Source: Actinomycetota bacterium
GTDB lineage: Bacteria > Actinomycetota > JAHEXW01 > JAGVPG01
DNA: 64,000 nt
Assembly: GCA_020052375.1 (NCBI GenBank)
Contig: JAGVPG010000017.1
Location: 23,713-87,712 of the forward strand
Direction: 5' to 3'
The position numbers were made by a program, and so were the translations under genes. Positions within the stretch are counted from its first letter, which is position 1; each line of letters begins with the position of its first letter. Shown piece by piece: positions 29,734 to 38,394 of the stretch. The notes below the pieces were generated by a model, which saw nothing but the letters and a program-made list of their open reading frames with translations, made no database searches and had not been told where the DNA came from.

Positions 29734-30398
29734 CACTCGATCACTGCTTGCACGATCAATGCCGCCCCGATCGTCGGCCATGCCCTGGCCAGAAGCGCGC
29801 TATGCAGACTTCCGTTCTTTCTGAAGTTGACAACATCCGAGCTGAATCTGACGGGTCTAAATCCATTGTCCTGTAGGAGTTCGAATAACGTCTTCTTGGT
29901 AAAATACCTTAGATGACCGGCAACATTCTCATCCAGTCTTGTCTCCGTACGGGGGTTCTGACCCAACATCAATAGAAAACGACGTCCGAGACTCGCGATA
30001 TTCGGAGTCGTCAGGACAAGTTTTCCGTTCGGTTTTAGCAGATCCCTGATCTTGAGGAGAAAACCGTCAGTATCGATGATGTGTTCGATTATCTCACCTG
30101 CGACTATAACATCAAACGATGCCTTGTCGAAAGGCATCTTCTCGTCACCGGTAAGATCGACTTGATATGCCTCAAGACCGTTTGCCTTGGCAAGAGCCAC
30201 GGCATTGGCCGAGATATCCACTCCGACCACTTCATTACCGTTCTCCATGATCTTGCGTCCGATAGTCCCATCGTGACACCCGACATCAAGGACCTTGTAG
30301 TCCGTTCCGACCATAGAGACGATCATTCTATGCCGATGCTCGTCGACGATCGATTGCTCCGATTCCTTACTGTACCGCTGTTCATTGAAATCGACCAT
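29733..30398 (-). CDS. Class I SAM-dependent methyltransferase
   Basis: VLDVGCHDGTIGRKIM; FDVIVAGEIIEHIID; start at MVDFNEQRYSKES (30398). The longer ORF upstream is the wrong frame of the GMD C-terminus. Confidence 0.85.
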   Translation of the reverse strand: MVDFNEQRYSKESEQSIVDEHRHRMIVSMVGTDYKVLDVGCHDGTIGRKIMENGNEVVGVDISANAVALAKANGLEAYQVDLTGDEKMPFDKASFDVIVAGEIIEHIIDTDGFLLKIRDLLKPNGKLVLTTPNIASLGRRFLLMLGQNPRTETRLDENVAGHLRYFTKKTLFELLQDNGFRPVRFSSDVVNFRKNGSLHSALLARAWPTIGAALIVQAVIE

Positions 30399-30438
30399 CC
30401 TGCTAGATGCGGGAGTCAACTTAACAAAACCTCCTGTA

Positions 30439-31392
30439 TCAGACGCGCTCTCTCCAGTAGTCAAGTAGGTCCCGCATCGTCTTTTCGAACGGGATCTCCG
30501 GTTTCCAGCCAGTGGCTTTTCTGAACTTGGTCGAATCCCCGAGCAATATTTCGACATCGGACGGCCGCATGCGCGCCGGGTCCTGCTGGACTTTGATCTC
30601 CGCTGAAGACATCTTAAGCAGCATATCCAGCATGTCTTTTATCTTGATCCCTTTATCGGACGCGATGTTGAATACGTCTCCTGCTTCGCACTTCTCGACC
30701 GCCAGCCAGTACGCGCGTACCATGTCTCTGACGTCCGTGAAATCGCGCATCGCGTTCAGGTTACCTACATACATCACCGGTTCGCGACGGCCTTTTTCGA
30801 TCTCCGCTATCTGTTTGGCAAAAGTCGAAGTCACGAACACTTCACCGCGCCGGGGACCGGTATGATTGAACCCTCTTGTCCTGAGGACATGCGTGCCGTA
30901 GCTCTGATGATACTGATAACCGAGCATGTCCTGAGCCACTTTGCTGACTCCATACGGGCTTAGCGGTCTTAACGGATTGGATTCGCTGATCGGCACCTCG
31001 TTCTCATAGACCATCCCGTATTCCTCGCTGCTGCAAGCGATCTGGATCCTTGTCTTAAGCTTCAGTTCCCGCAATGCCTCGAATATATTGACCTGTCCGA
31101 TGACGTTGGTCACCAGCGTCTCAGCGGGTGCGTGCCATGATGTCGGAACAAACGATTGGGCCGCCAGATGAAATATATAGTCCGGCTTGACCTGGTTTAT
31201 CGTCCGCCACACGGAAGTCGCGTCTCTCAGATCGCAGTCGATAAGCGTTAGCTTGTCTCTGATCTGACTTATGTGGTCCATCGGGCTCCTCGGACGGATC
31301 GTCCCGTAGGTGTCCACATCACCTCGCGCCAGACAGAATTCCGCCATATGGCTTCCCGCAAATCCGGTGATTCCCGTTATCAGTACCTTCAA
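30439..31392 (-). CDS. GDP-mannose 4,6-dehydratase-like SDR; TTG start
   Basis: LKVLITGITGFAGSHMAEFCLARGD; SPYGVSKVAQDMLGYQYHQSYG; TRGFNHTGPRRGEVF; SD GGAGG before TTG at 31392. Confidence 0.85.
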   Translation of the reverse strand: MKVLITGITGFAGSHMAEFCLARGDVDTYGTIRPRSPMDHISQIRDKLTLIDCDLRDATSVWRTINQVKPDYIFHLAAQSFVPTSWHAPAETLVTNVIGQVNIFEALRELKLKTRIQIACSSEEYGMVYENEVPISESNPLRPLSPYGVSKVAQDMLGYQYHQSYGTHVLRTRGFNHTGPRRGEVFVTSTFAKQIAEIEKGRREPVMYVGNLNAMRDFTDVRDMVRAYWLAVEKCEAGDVFNIASDKGIKIKDMLDMLLKMSSAEIKVQQDPARMRPSDVEILLGDSTKFRKATGWKPEIPFEKTMRDLLDYWRERV

Positions 31393-31432
31393 ATCGATCT
31401 CCTCCCTGGATTGATCATCCTGCTTACCTTGA

Positions 31433-32545
31433 TTAAAACCTGATCTTACTCTGCCCGATCTCCGTGTCGGGCCATATCTTGATGCCCCTGCGTAGAAGGT
31501 TGTCCTCATCGACCACCGTATTGTCGCCCAGGATCGCCTCCTCTTCCACGTGGACTTTCTTTCCTACTTTGACGTTCCTACCCAGAATACTGTTTTTGAT
31601 GACGGCTCCCTCGCCGACATGGACGCCGTCATATAAGACGCACCTTTCGAGCCGCGCTCCCGCTTCGATCACACACCCGTTACCGAGCACACTCCGGCTG
31701 AAGACTGTCGCGTGCGACGCCACTTCGCATGACTTGCCGGTCACCACCGGCCCGAAGACGACCGCGTCGTCCGCGATCTTCGTTCCTTCCCCGACCCATA
31801 CGTTCTTTCTGGCCTCTTCACCACCAAAGCTCAGTCCGACCTTGCCGTCCAGTATATCGCTGTGCGCCTGCAGATATTTCTCCGGCGTCCCTATGTCCAG
31901 CCAGTAAGCACTTGACGGGAATCCGATGATCTCCTGCTTCTTCTCGATCAGCAAAGGAAAAAGATGCCGTTCGAACGAATGGTTCTCGCCCGCCGGCACC
32001 AGTTTCAAGATATCCGGTTCCAGGACATACGTACCGGCATTGACCAGGTCGGTCGTTACCTCGTCCCAGCTCGGTTTCTCCAGAAACTCCTGGATCCTCC
32101 CGGATACGTCTATGGGCACCAAACCGTACTGTGTCGGATCGTCGACCGATGTCAGAGTCAGTGTAGCAATTGCTTTCTTAGCTCTGTGGTACTCGATCAA
32201 CTGTGACATGTTGAGGTCCGTCAGGATATCTCCATTGAAGACGACAAAGGTATCATCCAGATATTCCTCGACATTCTTGACCGCTCCGCATGTGCCTAAT
32301 GGTTTGTCTTCCACTACGTATGTGATCTTGGCCCCCAGATGATCGCCGTCGCCGAGGTGTTCGTCGAAGACCGCCGGAAGGTAGCCGGCGCTTAGGATGA
32401 TCTCCTTGACATCGTGTGACACCAGAAGCTTTATTATATGTTCGATAAAAGGCACGTTGACGACCGGAAGCATCGGCTTGGGGGTGGTACATGTCAAAGG
32501 CCGTAACCTCGTCCCCTCGCCGCCGACAAGTATGACAGCTTTCAA
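31433..32545 (-). CDS. Mannose-1-phosphate guanylyltransferase / NDP-sugar pyrophosphorylase with LbH repeats
   Basis: MKAVILVGGEGTRLRPLTCTTPKPMLPVVNVPFIEH; C-terminal hexapeptide-like repeats. Confidence 0.85.
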   Translation of the reverse strand: MKAVILVGGEGTRLRPLTCTTPKPMLPVVNVPFIEHIIKLLVSHDVKEIILSAGYLPAVFDEHLGDGDHLGAKITYVVEDKPLGTCGAVKNVEEYLDDTFVVFNGDILTDLNMSQLIEYHRAKKAIATLTLTSVDDPTQYGLVPIDVSGRIQEFLEKPSWDEVTTDLVNAGTYVLEPDILKLVPAGENHSFERHLFPLLIEKKQEIIGFPSSAYWLDIGTPEKYLQAHSDILDGKVGLSFGGEEARKNVWVGEGTKIADDAVVFGPVVTGKSCEVASHATVFSRSVLGNGCVIEAGARLERCVLYDGVHVGEGAVIKNSILGRNVKVGKKVHVEEEAILGDNTVVDEDNLLRRGIKIWPDTEIGQSKIRF

Positions 32546-32580
32546 GCGTTCTCCTTTCTTTATCTGTTTATTCTAACACA

Positions 32581-33555
32581 CTAAAAACCGAATTCTTGCC
32601 TGTACCAGTCTATAGTCTCAGCAAGTCCGTCCCTCAGCGTGTAGTGAGCCTCAAAGCCCACTTTTTCTCTCGCCTTCCTGGTATCACAGTTCCGGCGCGG
32701 CTGTCCGGAAGGCTTTGATTTATCGAAGACCACGTCCGGATCCTTACCCGCCACCTCAAGTAACAGACTGACCAGATCCTTTATTGTTACCTCCTCATCG
32801 GTGCCTATGTTCACGGCATCACATTCGGGATATTTCTCGACGGTCTCGATAAGGCCGCGGGCAAAGTCTTTGACATATAGGAATGCTCTTGTCTGCTCAC
32901 CACTACCCCATACCACCAGCGGATCTTCGCCGTCGAATATCCGCTTAATAAGAGCCGGGATCACATGCGATGTCGCGGGATCGAAATGATCGCGTGGGCC
33001 ATACGCGTTATACGGCCTGGCTATAGCTATCTTCATGCCGAATTCCATATTATATGCCCTCGACTGGATCTCAGCTACGCGTTTCGCCCAGCCATATCCG
33101 AAGTTCGTCAGCTCGGGGTCTTCAAGGAAACCCTCCGTCTCCGGCGTCGGTATGGTACAGTGCCGCGGATAGACACAGGCCGAACTGACGGTCAGAAATC
33201 TCTCAATGCCACACTGCCTGGCGGCTTCAAGGACTGTCGTGCTCATCAGCACATTATCGCGGAACATCGTTCCCGGATGATCCAGATTGAAACCGATGCC
33301 CCCTACGCGCGCTACCAGGTTCAATACCACATCCTGCCCGGAACAAGCCATTTTTGCCTGCTCGAGATCCGTTATATCCGCTTCGACCAGACGTATCTCA
33401 TCCTTGACCCGATCGAGGTTCTTCATAGTACTGTTTTTTAAGTTATCCGCTACCGTGACTTTCGCGCCGAGATCGACCAGCATCTCCACGGCGTGCGAGC
33501 CGATAAAGCCGACTCCGCCCGTCACCATCGCCTTCTTGTCGTCCCAAAAACCCAA
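32581..33555 (-). CDS. GDP-L-fucose synthase/ColC-like NAD-dependent epimerase (SDR)
   Basis: AMVTGGVGFIGSHAVEML; LTVSSACVYP; YGWAKRVAEIQSRAY; HVIPALIKRIFDG; SKPSGQPRR. Confidence 0.8.
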   Translation of the reverse strand: MGFWDDKKAMVTGGVGFIGSHAVEMLVDLGAKVTVADNLKNSTMKNLDRVKDEIRLVEADITDLEQAKMACSGQDVVLNLVARVGGIGFNLDHPGTMFRDNVLMSTTVLEAARQCGIERFLTVSSACVYPRHCTIPTPETEGFLEDPELTNFGYGWAKRVAEIQSRAYNMEFGMKIAIARPYNAYGPRDHFDPATSHVIPALIKRIFDGEDPLVVWGSGEQTRAFLYVKDFARGLIETVEKYPECDAVNIGTDEEVTIKDLVSLLLEVAGKDPDVVFDKSKPSGQPRRNCDTRKAREKVGFEAHYTLRDGLAETIDWYRQEFGF

Positions 33556-33567
33556 AACCGCCTCCTA

Positions 33568-34776
33568 TCAGCCTAATACCTTTTCAAATGCAGTAACTAT
33601 ATATTTCAGATCATCTTCCGTCAGATACTGATGGCAGCCGATATAAAACGCGTAACGACCGACATACTCCGCGTTCGGCAGCTTGCCCGTATATTCCGCT
33701 TTCAGGTGGCCGTATGCCGGCTGTTGAGTCGGTATGCAGCCAAAAAGCGGCCTGGTCTCGACGCCTTGCTCCTCAAGTTTTCTCTGTAGTTCTCTCCGAG
33801 ACATGTTCTTGTCCTTGATCAGCAGCGGATACGCGAGATAGCTGATGTCATCCGAGTACATGGGCAGTTTTAGGATCTCTTCATATTTCTTGAGGTTGTC
33901 GTTCAAGAAACGGACGTTCTGCTGCCTTTTGACTATGATCTCTTCCGCCTTCTCAAGTTGTACTGATGCCAGAGCCGCCTGGAACTCCATCGTCTTGAAA
34001 TTGTAACCCAGGATGTCGTGGCTGAAACGGGGGTCGTATTCGATATCCGCATCCTGTTGTTTGCGAAGTCCCGGGCAGTCATCCGTATGCCTGGTGCATA
34101 CCGGGCAATCGCATGCTCTGCCTTGCGCTTTTATCTTTCTGACCAGCTTGTTTATTTCCTGATCGCTAGTCACGCAGGCGCCCATCTCTCCCGCCTGGAT
34201 GTTATGCGCGATATAGAACGAGAACGTCGCCGCCAGCGCTTGCGAACCGCAGCGATGTCCTTTGTATCGTGTTCCGTGGGCTTGAGACGCGTCCTCAAGG
34301 ACCGCCAAACCGTGATCCTCCGCTATCCGGTTGATCTCGTCTATCCTGACCGGGAAACCCATCAGGTCCACGGGGACTATAAGCCCGTAATCGCCGGTGT
34401 CGCTCACCTGTTTCAGATGGTCTTCTATAGCTTCGGGCGTGATGGCAAGCGTATCGATATCGATATCCACGTACACCGGCTCAAAACCGACGGTACTGAT
34501 CGCGCTGCTGGTCGCTATGAACGTTACCGGAGTCGTTATCACCTTCGTGCCCGCTTTGAGCCCCAGCTTATACTTCAAAGCCGTCAAGGCCGATATAAGG
34601 GCGCCGGCGCCCGAGCTAGTTGCAATACAATACCGTGTTCCGATGAACGATGCCCATCTCTGCTCGAATTCCCGCACCTTCTGCCACTCCGACAGACGCC
34701 CGGATTCCAGGACGTCCATAACAGCCCGCTTTTCTTCATCGCCTATTTTAAAATCCCCTACGTGTATCCTTCGCAT
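33568..34776 (-). CDS. DegT/DnrJ/EryC1/StrS-fold PLP enzyme with Lys-to-His replacement and Cys cluster; probable 3-dehydrase rather than aminotransferase
   Basis: VPVDLMGFPVRIDEINRIAEDHGLAVLEDASQAHG; FSFYIAHNIQAGEMG (His where aminotransferases have Lys); GRACDCPVCTRHTDDCPGL. Confidence 0.85.
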   Translation of the reverse strand: MRRIHVGDFKIGDEEKRAVMDVLESGRLSEWQKVREFEQRWASFIGTRYCIATSSGAGALISALTALKYKLGLKAGTKVITTPVTFIATSSAISTVGFEPVYVDIDIDTLAITPEAIEDHLKQVSDTGDYGLIVPVDLMGFPVRIDEINRIAEDHGLAVLEDASQAHGTRYKGHRCGSQALAATFSFYIAHNIQAGEMGACVTSDQEINKLVRKIKAQGRACDCPVCTRHTDDCPGLRKQQDADIEYDPRFSHDILGYNFKTMEFQAALASVQLEKAEEIIVKRQQNVRFLNDNLKKYEEILKLPMYSDDISYLAYPLLIKDKNMSRRELQRKLEEQGVETRPLFGCIPTQQPAYGHLKAEYTGKLPNAEYVGRYAFYIGCHQYLTEDDLKYIVTAFEKVLG

Positions 34777-34792
34777 TTTTTATCCTTGTCCC

Positions 34793-36073
34793 TTAAGATG
34801 ACCCTTCGATCAACGGTTCCAGTACCGCCATAAGGCGTTGTTTGAAGAGGTCCCCGGTAAAATCGTTACTGCGTGAAAGCGCCCGGCCTGCCATTTCCTC
34901 TCTTAAACGCTCGTCGCCGGCGATAACGACCGTCTTCGCGATCAGTTCGTCGAACGTCCTCCAGAGGTATCCGTCGACTCCGTCGCTGACTATCTCGCGC
35001 TGCCCGCCGCCATCATAGACAAGAGGCACCAGGCCATGAGCCATCGCCTCGACCGTCGTGATACCGAAATGTTCCTGGGCTTCCGGGTGTGACTCTTCGT
35101 CTTCTCCGTAACCGGACGCGTGCCAGAACAACCTGCTCGTCCTGTATAGCTCTTCGAGTTCCCCACGACTTATGTCGAAATGACAGAAAACAGGGTATCC
35201 GCGGGCTTCCTCCTCTATCCTCTTAATATACTCCTTATGTTCAGGATGAGTGCCGCCCGCAAGATGAAGTTCCCAACCGTTAAGATCCTTCTTCGTTTGC
35301 TCCTTGAACACCTTGACCATCTCAAGCTGCTTCTTGCTGTGGCCGCCCGTGAAGAACCTGCCGACGCTCAAGATACGCTTCCGTCTATTTACGAGACCTG
35401 GTCGATCAGAGCGGTTTGAGTCCATGACCGGCGGATATACAAGCTCACTTTCCAGTCCCCAGTACCTCTTGACCCATGCTCGCGAGTATTCGGATATGCT
35501 GATTATTTTACTATATGATTGTAAAAATTCCATAGAGCGAGGCATATTGCTTACGCGCGGCGGCAGCCCTGCCATCCACCCGCGAATGGCGGCTCTTAAG
35601 TTCGAGTCCGTATCGACTTCCATGATACCGACGGTGCCGTCGCTTTCCGGCTGGAAGACCAGCGTGTTCTTTGTGACGCGGCTTGCCACCGGTTGTAGGA
35701 TCCGTATGCCGGCGCGTTCCAGGAGATTGAGATCGTTTACGAATGAAGCTGGAAAGAAGACAACGAGCACGCTTCGTTTAGCGCGAGACGGCAGAGCGGT
35801 CATATACGATGAGTTGATAAACAGATCGTAGTCCCCTGTCACATACTCCGCGGTCCGGGCATCGGATATATCCGGAATGCTCCTTATCTCGACGCGGCTT
35901 AGATCGACATCGAGGTTGGCTTCCAGCATCTTTTTATCAAGCGGCTGATATGTTATTAGCTCGACATCATGAGCTTGTGACAGCACTTCGGCGATAGTGG
36001 CGGCGTATTTCTCTCCGCCCCCCATCGTATTCCAGTGCCTGTTGTATACACCTACGCGTAGCGCTGTCATCAT
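34793..36073 (-). CDS. GT4 family glycosyltransferase
   Basis: MGGGEKYAATIAEVLSQAHDVEL; EHFGITTVEAMAHGLVPLVYDGGGQREIV. Confidence 0.9.
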   Translation of the reverse strand: MMTALRVGVYNRHWNTMGGGEKYAATIAEVLSQAHDVELITYQPLDKKMLEANLDVDLSRVEIRSIPDISDARTAEYVTGDYDLFINSSYMTALPSRAKRSVLVVFFPASFVNDLNLLERAGIRILQPVASRVTKNTLVFQPESDGTVGIMEVDTDSNLRAAIRGWMAGLPPRVSNMPRSMEFLQSYSKIISISEYSRAWVKRYWGLESELVYPPVMDSNRSDRPGLVNRRKRILSVGRFFTGGHSKKQLEMVKVFKEQTKKDLNGWELHLAGGTHPEHKEYIKRIEEEARGYPVFCHFDISRGELEELYRTSRLFWHASGYGEDEESHPEAQEHFGITTVEAMAHGLVPLVYDGGGQREIVSDGVDGYLWRTFDELIAKTVVIAGDERLREEMAGRALSRSNDFTGDLFKQRLMAVLEPLIEGSS

Positions 36074-37218
36074 CCGGCCGTTCCCTCCACCAGTTCATGA
36101 TAGACCGCGAGCGTTTCTGCGACGTTCTTTTCCCAGCTGAACTCCGCCGCCCGGTCTAATCCTTTGCAGCGGAACCCCGCGCGGAGCGAGTCGTCCGTGA
36201 CCATAGCTTGTATGGCCGCGGTCAGATCTTCTACGTTGTAGGGGTCTATTTTATACGCGGCGTCCCCGGCGACTTCGGGCATCGACGAGATATTTGAACA
36301 GATTACGGGCGTCCCGCACGACATGGCCTCGAGGACGGGCAGACCGAATCCTTCGCCAAGAGACGGGAATATGAAGATGGTTGCGCCGCTGTACAAAGCC
36401 GCTGCTTCTTTATCCGGAATATAACCGGTCAGGATGACGTCCCTTTCTATCCCACATTCCTTTATCTTGGCGTCGATCGCCTCGCTTCCCCATCGAGCCG
36501 GTCCGGCGATCACCAGGCGATACTCCTGCCTGATATCCTGGCTGAGACTGCCGTATGCTTCCATAAGAAAAGGAAGGTTCTTCCGGGGCTCGCCGGCCCC
36601 CAGGAACAAAAGATAATCCTTGTCGATCCCGTATTTCTTACGTATCGACTTCAATATGTCTGTATCATCGACCGGCTTGAATGCCTGATCGGGCGCCTCA
36701 TAAATGACTCTGATCCTGTTTTCCGGCACCCCAAGCATCTCTATGATGTCGGATTTCGCGGCGTTGGACACGGTGATGATATAGTCGGCTCTCTTTACCG
36801 CGTCGACGACCGCGCCGGTCAGAGAATCTCTTACGCTCGCAGTGAATGAGTCCGGAAAACGCATAAACAGCAGGTCGTGGACCGTTGAGATCTGTTTCCC
36901 GGTTTGCTGTGGTATCCCATAGAAGGACAGGTTGTGATATATATCAACGCGGCCGATAAGCCGCTCGACTGACGGTCTGTTAAAAAGGTTCCAGGACAGT
37001 CTCAACAACCGTTCCGGGATCCGCCAGGTCTTGTTTTCCATACCGAGATCAGGCAAGACACCACCCGTGTCACCGCCCCAGCGCCGGAAATAATTGTAAA
37101 AAAGAACTGTGTCCCGGGCTTCTTCGCGAGCAGACAGTGCTTTAAGAAAACTCGACGTATAGCGGGCTACCCCGGTATTCTCATGAACCAGCGCTGACGC
37201 GTTGATGCCTATCCTCAT
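36070..37218 (-). CDS. GT4 family glycosyltransferase
   Basis: [58 protein letters not shown]. Confidence 0.92.
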   Translation of the reverse strand: MRIGINASALVHENTGVARYTSSFLKALSAREEARDTVLFYNYFRRWGGDTGGVLPDLGMENKTWRIPERLLRLSWNLFNRPSVERLIGRVDIYHNLSFYGIPQQTGKQISTVHDLLFMRFPDSFTASVRDSLTGAVVDAVKRADYIITVSNAAKSDIIEMLGVPENRIRVIYEAPDQAFKPVDDTDILKSIRKKYGIDKDYLLFLGAGEPRKNLPFLMEAYGSLSQDIRQEYRLVIAGPARWGSEAIDAKIKECGIERDVILTGYIPDKEAAALYSGATIFIFPSLGEGFGLPVLEAMSCGTPVICSNISSMPEVAGDAAYKIDPYNVEDLTAAIQAMVTDDSLRAGFRCKGLDRAAEFSWEKNVAETLAVYHELVEGTAG

Positions 37219-38351
37219 CGCGCGGTCTCCTTGTAGACTTCCAGAGTCTTGACTGCGGCGTCTCTCCATGAGAACCTGCTCGCCCGGGCTATCCCTTTTT
37301 GCCCCAGTTCTTTGCTTAATACCTCGTCGGTAAGAACGCGTTCCATCGCCGTCGACAGACCTTCGGTATCATGAGGATCCACAGTCAAAGCCGCATCTCC
37401 AACGACTTCGGGTAGTGAAGACGTGTTCGAGGTGACCACGGGACGGCCGCAGGCCATCGCCTCCAGCGGCGGCATCCCGAATCCTTCATAGAACGACGGA
37501 TAAACGACTACGTCCGCGGCATTCATCAGCAGAGGCTGGTCTTCTTCAGGCACATATCCCGTGACTACTATCTGGTCCTCAAAACTTGAATCGACGATCG
37601 CTGTAAACACTTCTTCGTATTTCCAGCCCTTCTGCCCGGCGATGACCAGACGATGAGGCAGGTCCGGACGCCTGGACTTGAGTATCCTGAAGGCTTCTAC
37701 CAGGCCGACCAGGTTTTTTCTGGGTTCTATGGTGCCGAAGAAACCGATGAATGAGCGTCCCGTCCCGTATTTCATCCTTACTTCCTTAAGTCTGTCCGCA
37801 TCATCGACCGGCCGGTATATTTCCGACGCGGCCACATAGATGACAGTGATCTTATCGGGGTCGATATTCATGACTTCTATCAGGTCTTTCTTGGTGTTCT
37901 CGGAGATCGTTATGATATGGCTTGCTTCGGCTGCCGCGTTTTCAAGATGTCTTACCAAAAGCCGGTTCATCTCCTCCGTAAAAAACCCGGGATATAAGCG
38001 GTGGGCCAGATCATGCACCGTGATCACGGTCTTGCCCTTGAGCGGCGGCGGAAGAAAGCTGGGTGAGTGGAATACATCGTACTCGCCTATCAACCTGTCG
38101 ATCTTTATCGAAGGAAAACGGTCGATCACAAAATCGAACACCCGTCCCGGGAACCTGTACAACACAGTGTCCACACCCTTGCTTGAAAAATCAGGCAAAA
38201 GGCCCCTGTACGGCCGCAAGGCCATCCCGTAAAACAACGTGAATTCATCCTCCCGGTCGATCTCGAGAAGGTTCTTGATTATGTTATACGCATAGTATCC
38301 GACGCCTGTTTTTACTCCGAAAAAGCACCTGGCGTCAAAAACAACCTTCAC
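37215..38351 (-). CDS. GT4 family glycosyltransferase (GTG start)
   Basis: [60 protein letters not shown]. Confidence 0.92.
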   Translation of the reverse strand: MKVVFDARCFFGVKTGVGYYAYNIIKNLLEIDREDEFTLFYGMALRPYRGLLPDFSSKGVDTVLYRFPGRVFDFVIDRFPSIKIDRLIGEYDVFHSPSFLPPPLKGKTVITVHDLAHRLYPGFFTEEMNRLLVRHLENAAAEASHIITISENTKKDLIEVMNIDPDKITVIYVAASEIYRPVDDADRLKEVRMKYGTGRSFIGFFGTIEPRKNLVGLVEAFRILKSRRPDLPHRLVIAGQKGWKYEEVFTAIVDSSFEDQIVVTGYVPEEDQPLLMNAADVVVYPSFYEGFGMPPLEAMACGRPVVTSNTSSLPEVVGDAALTVDPHDTEGLSTAMERVLTDEVLSKELGQKGIARASRFSWRDAAVKTLEVYKETAR

Positions 38352-38393
38352 TACCTTACTACCTCTCTACTTCTCTGCTTCTCTACCTCGCTA
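38346..38393. repeat. 8-bp tandem repeat, 6 degenerate units (CTTCACTA CCTTACTA CCTCTCTA CTTCTCTG CTTCTCTA CCTCGCTA)
   Basis: Read directly; fills the intergenic gap and reaches the GTG start of the 37215..38351 gene. Confidence 0.75.
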
Positions 38394-38394
38394 T

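Noticed and set aside
30399-30557. N-terminal extension of the methyltransferase ORF (MSKYCSGIRPSSEKPL...) and the related ORF 28853..29044
   Set aside because: Alternate frame of the GMD C-terminus; similar in both places only because the GMD segment is duplicated.
34018-34833. Long plus-strand ORFs (34018..34833, 43768..44475, 45023..45742, 48120..48722, 49315..50400, 54437..55138)
   Set aside because: Fully antisense to well-supported minus-strand enzymes; composition typical of shadow ORFs in GC-rich coding DNA.
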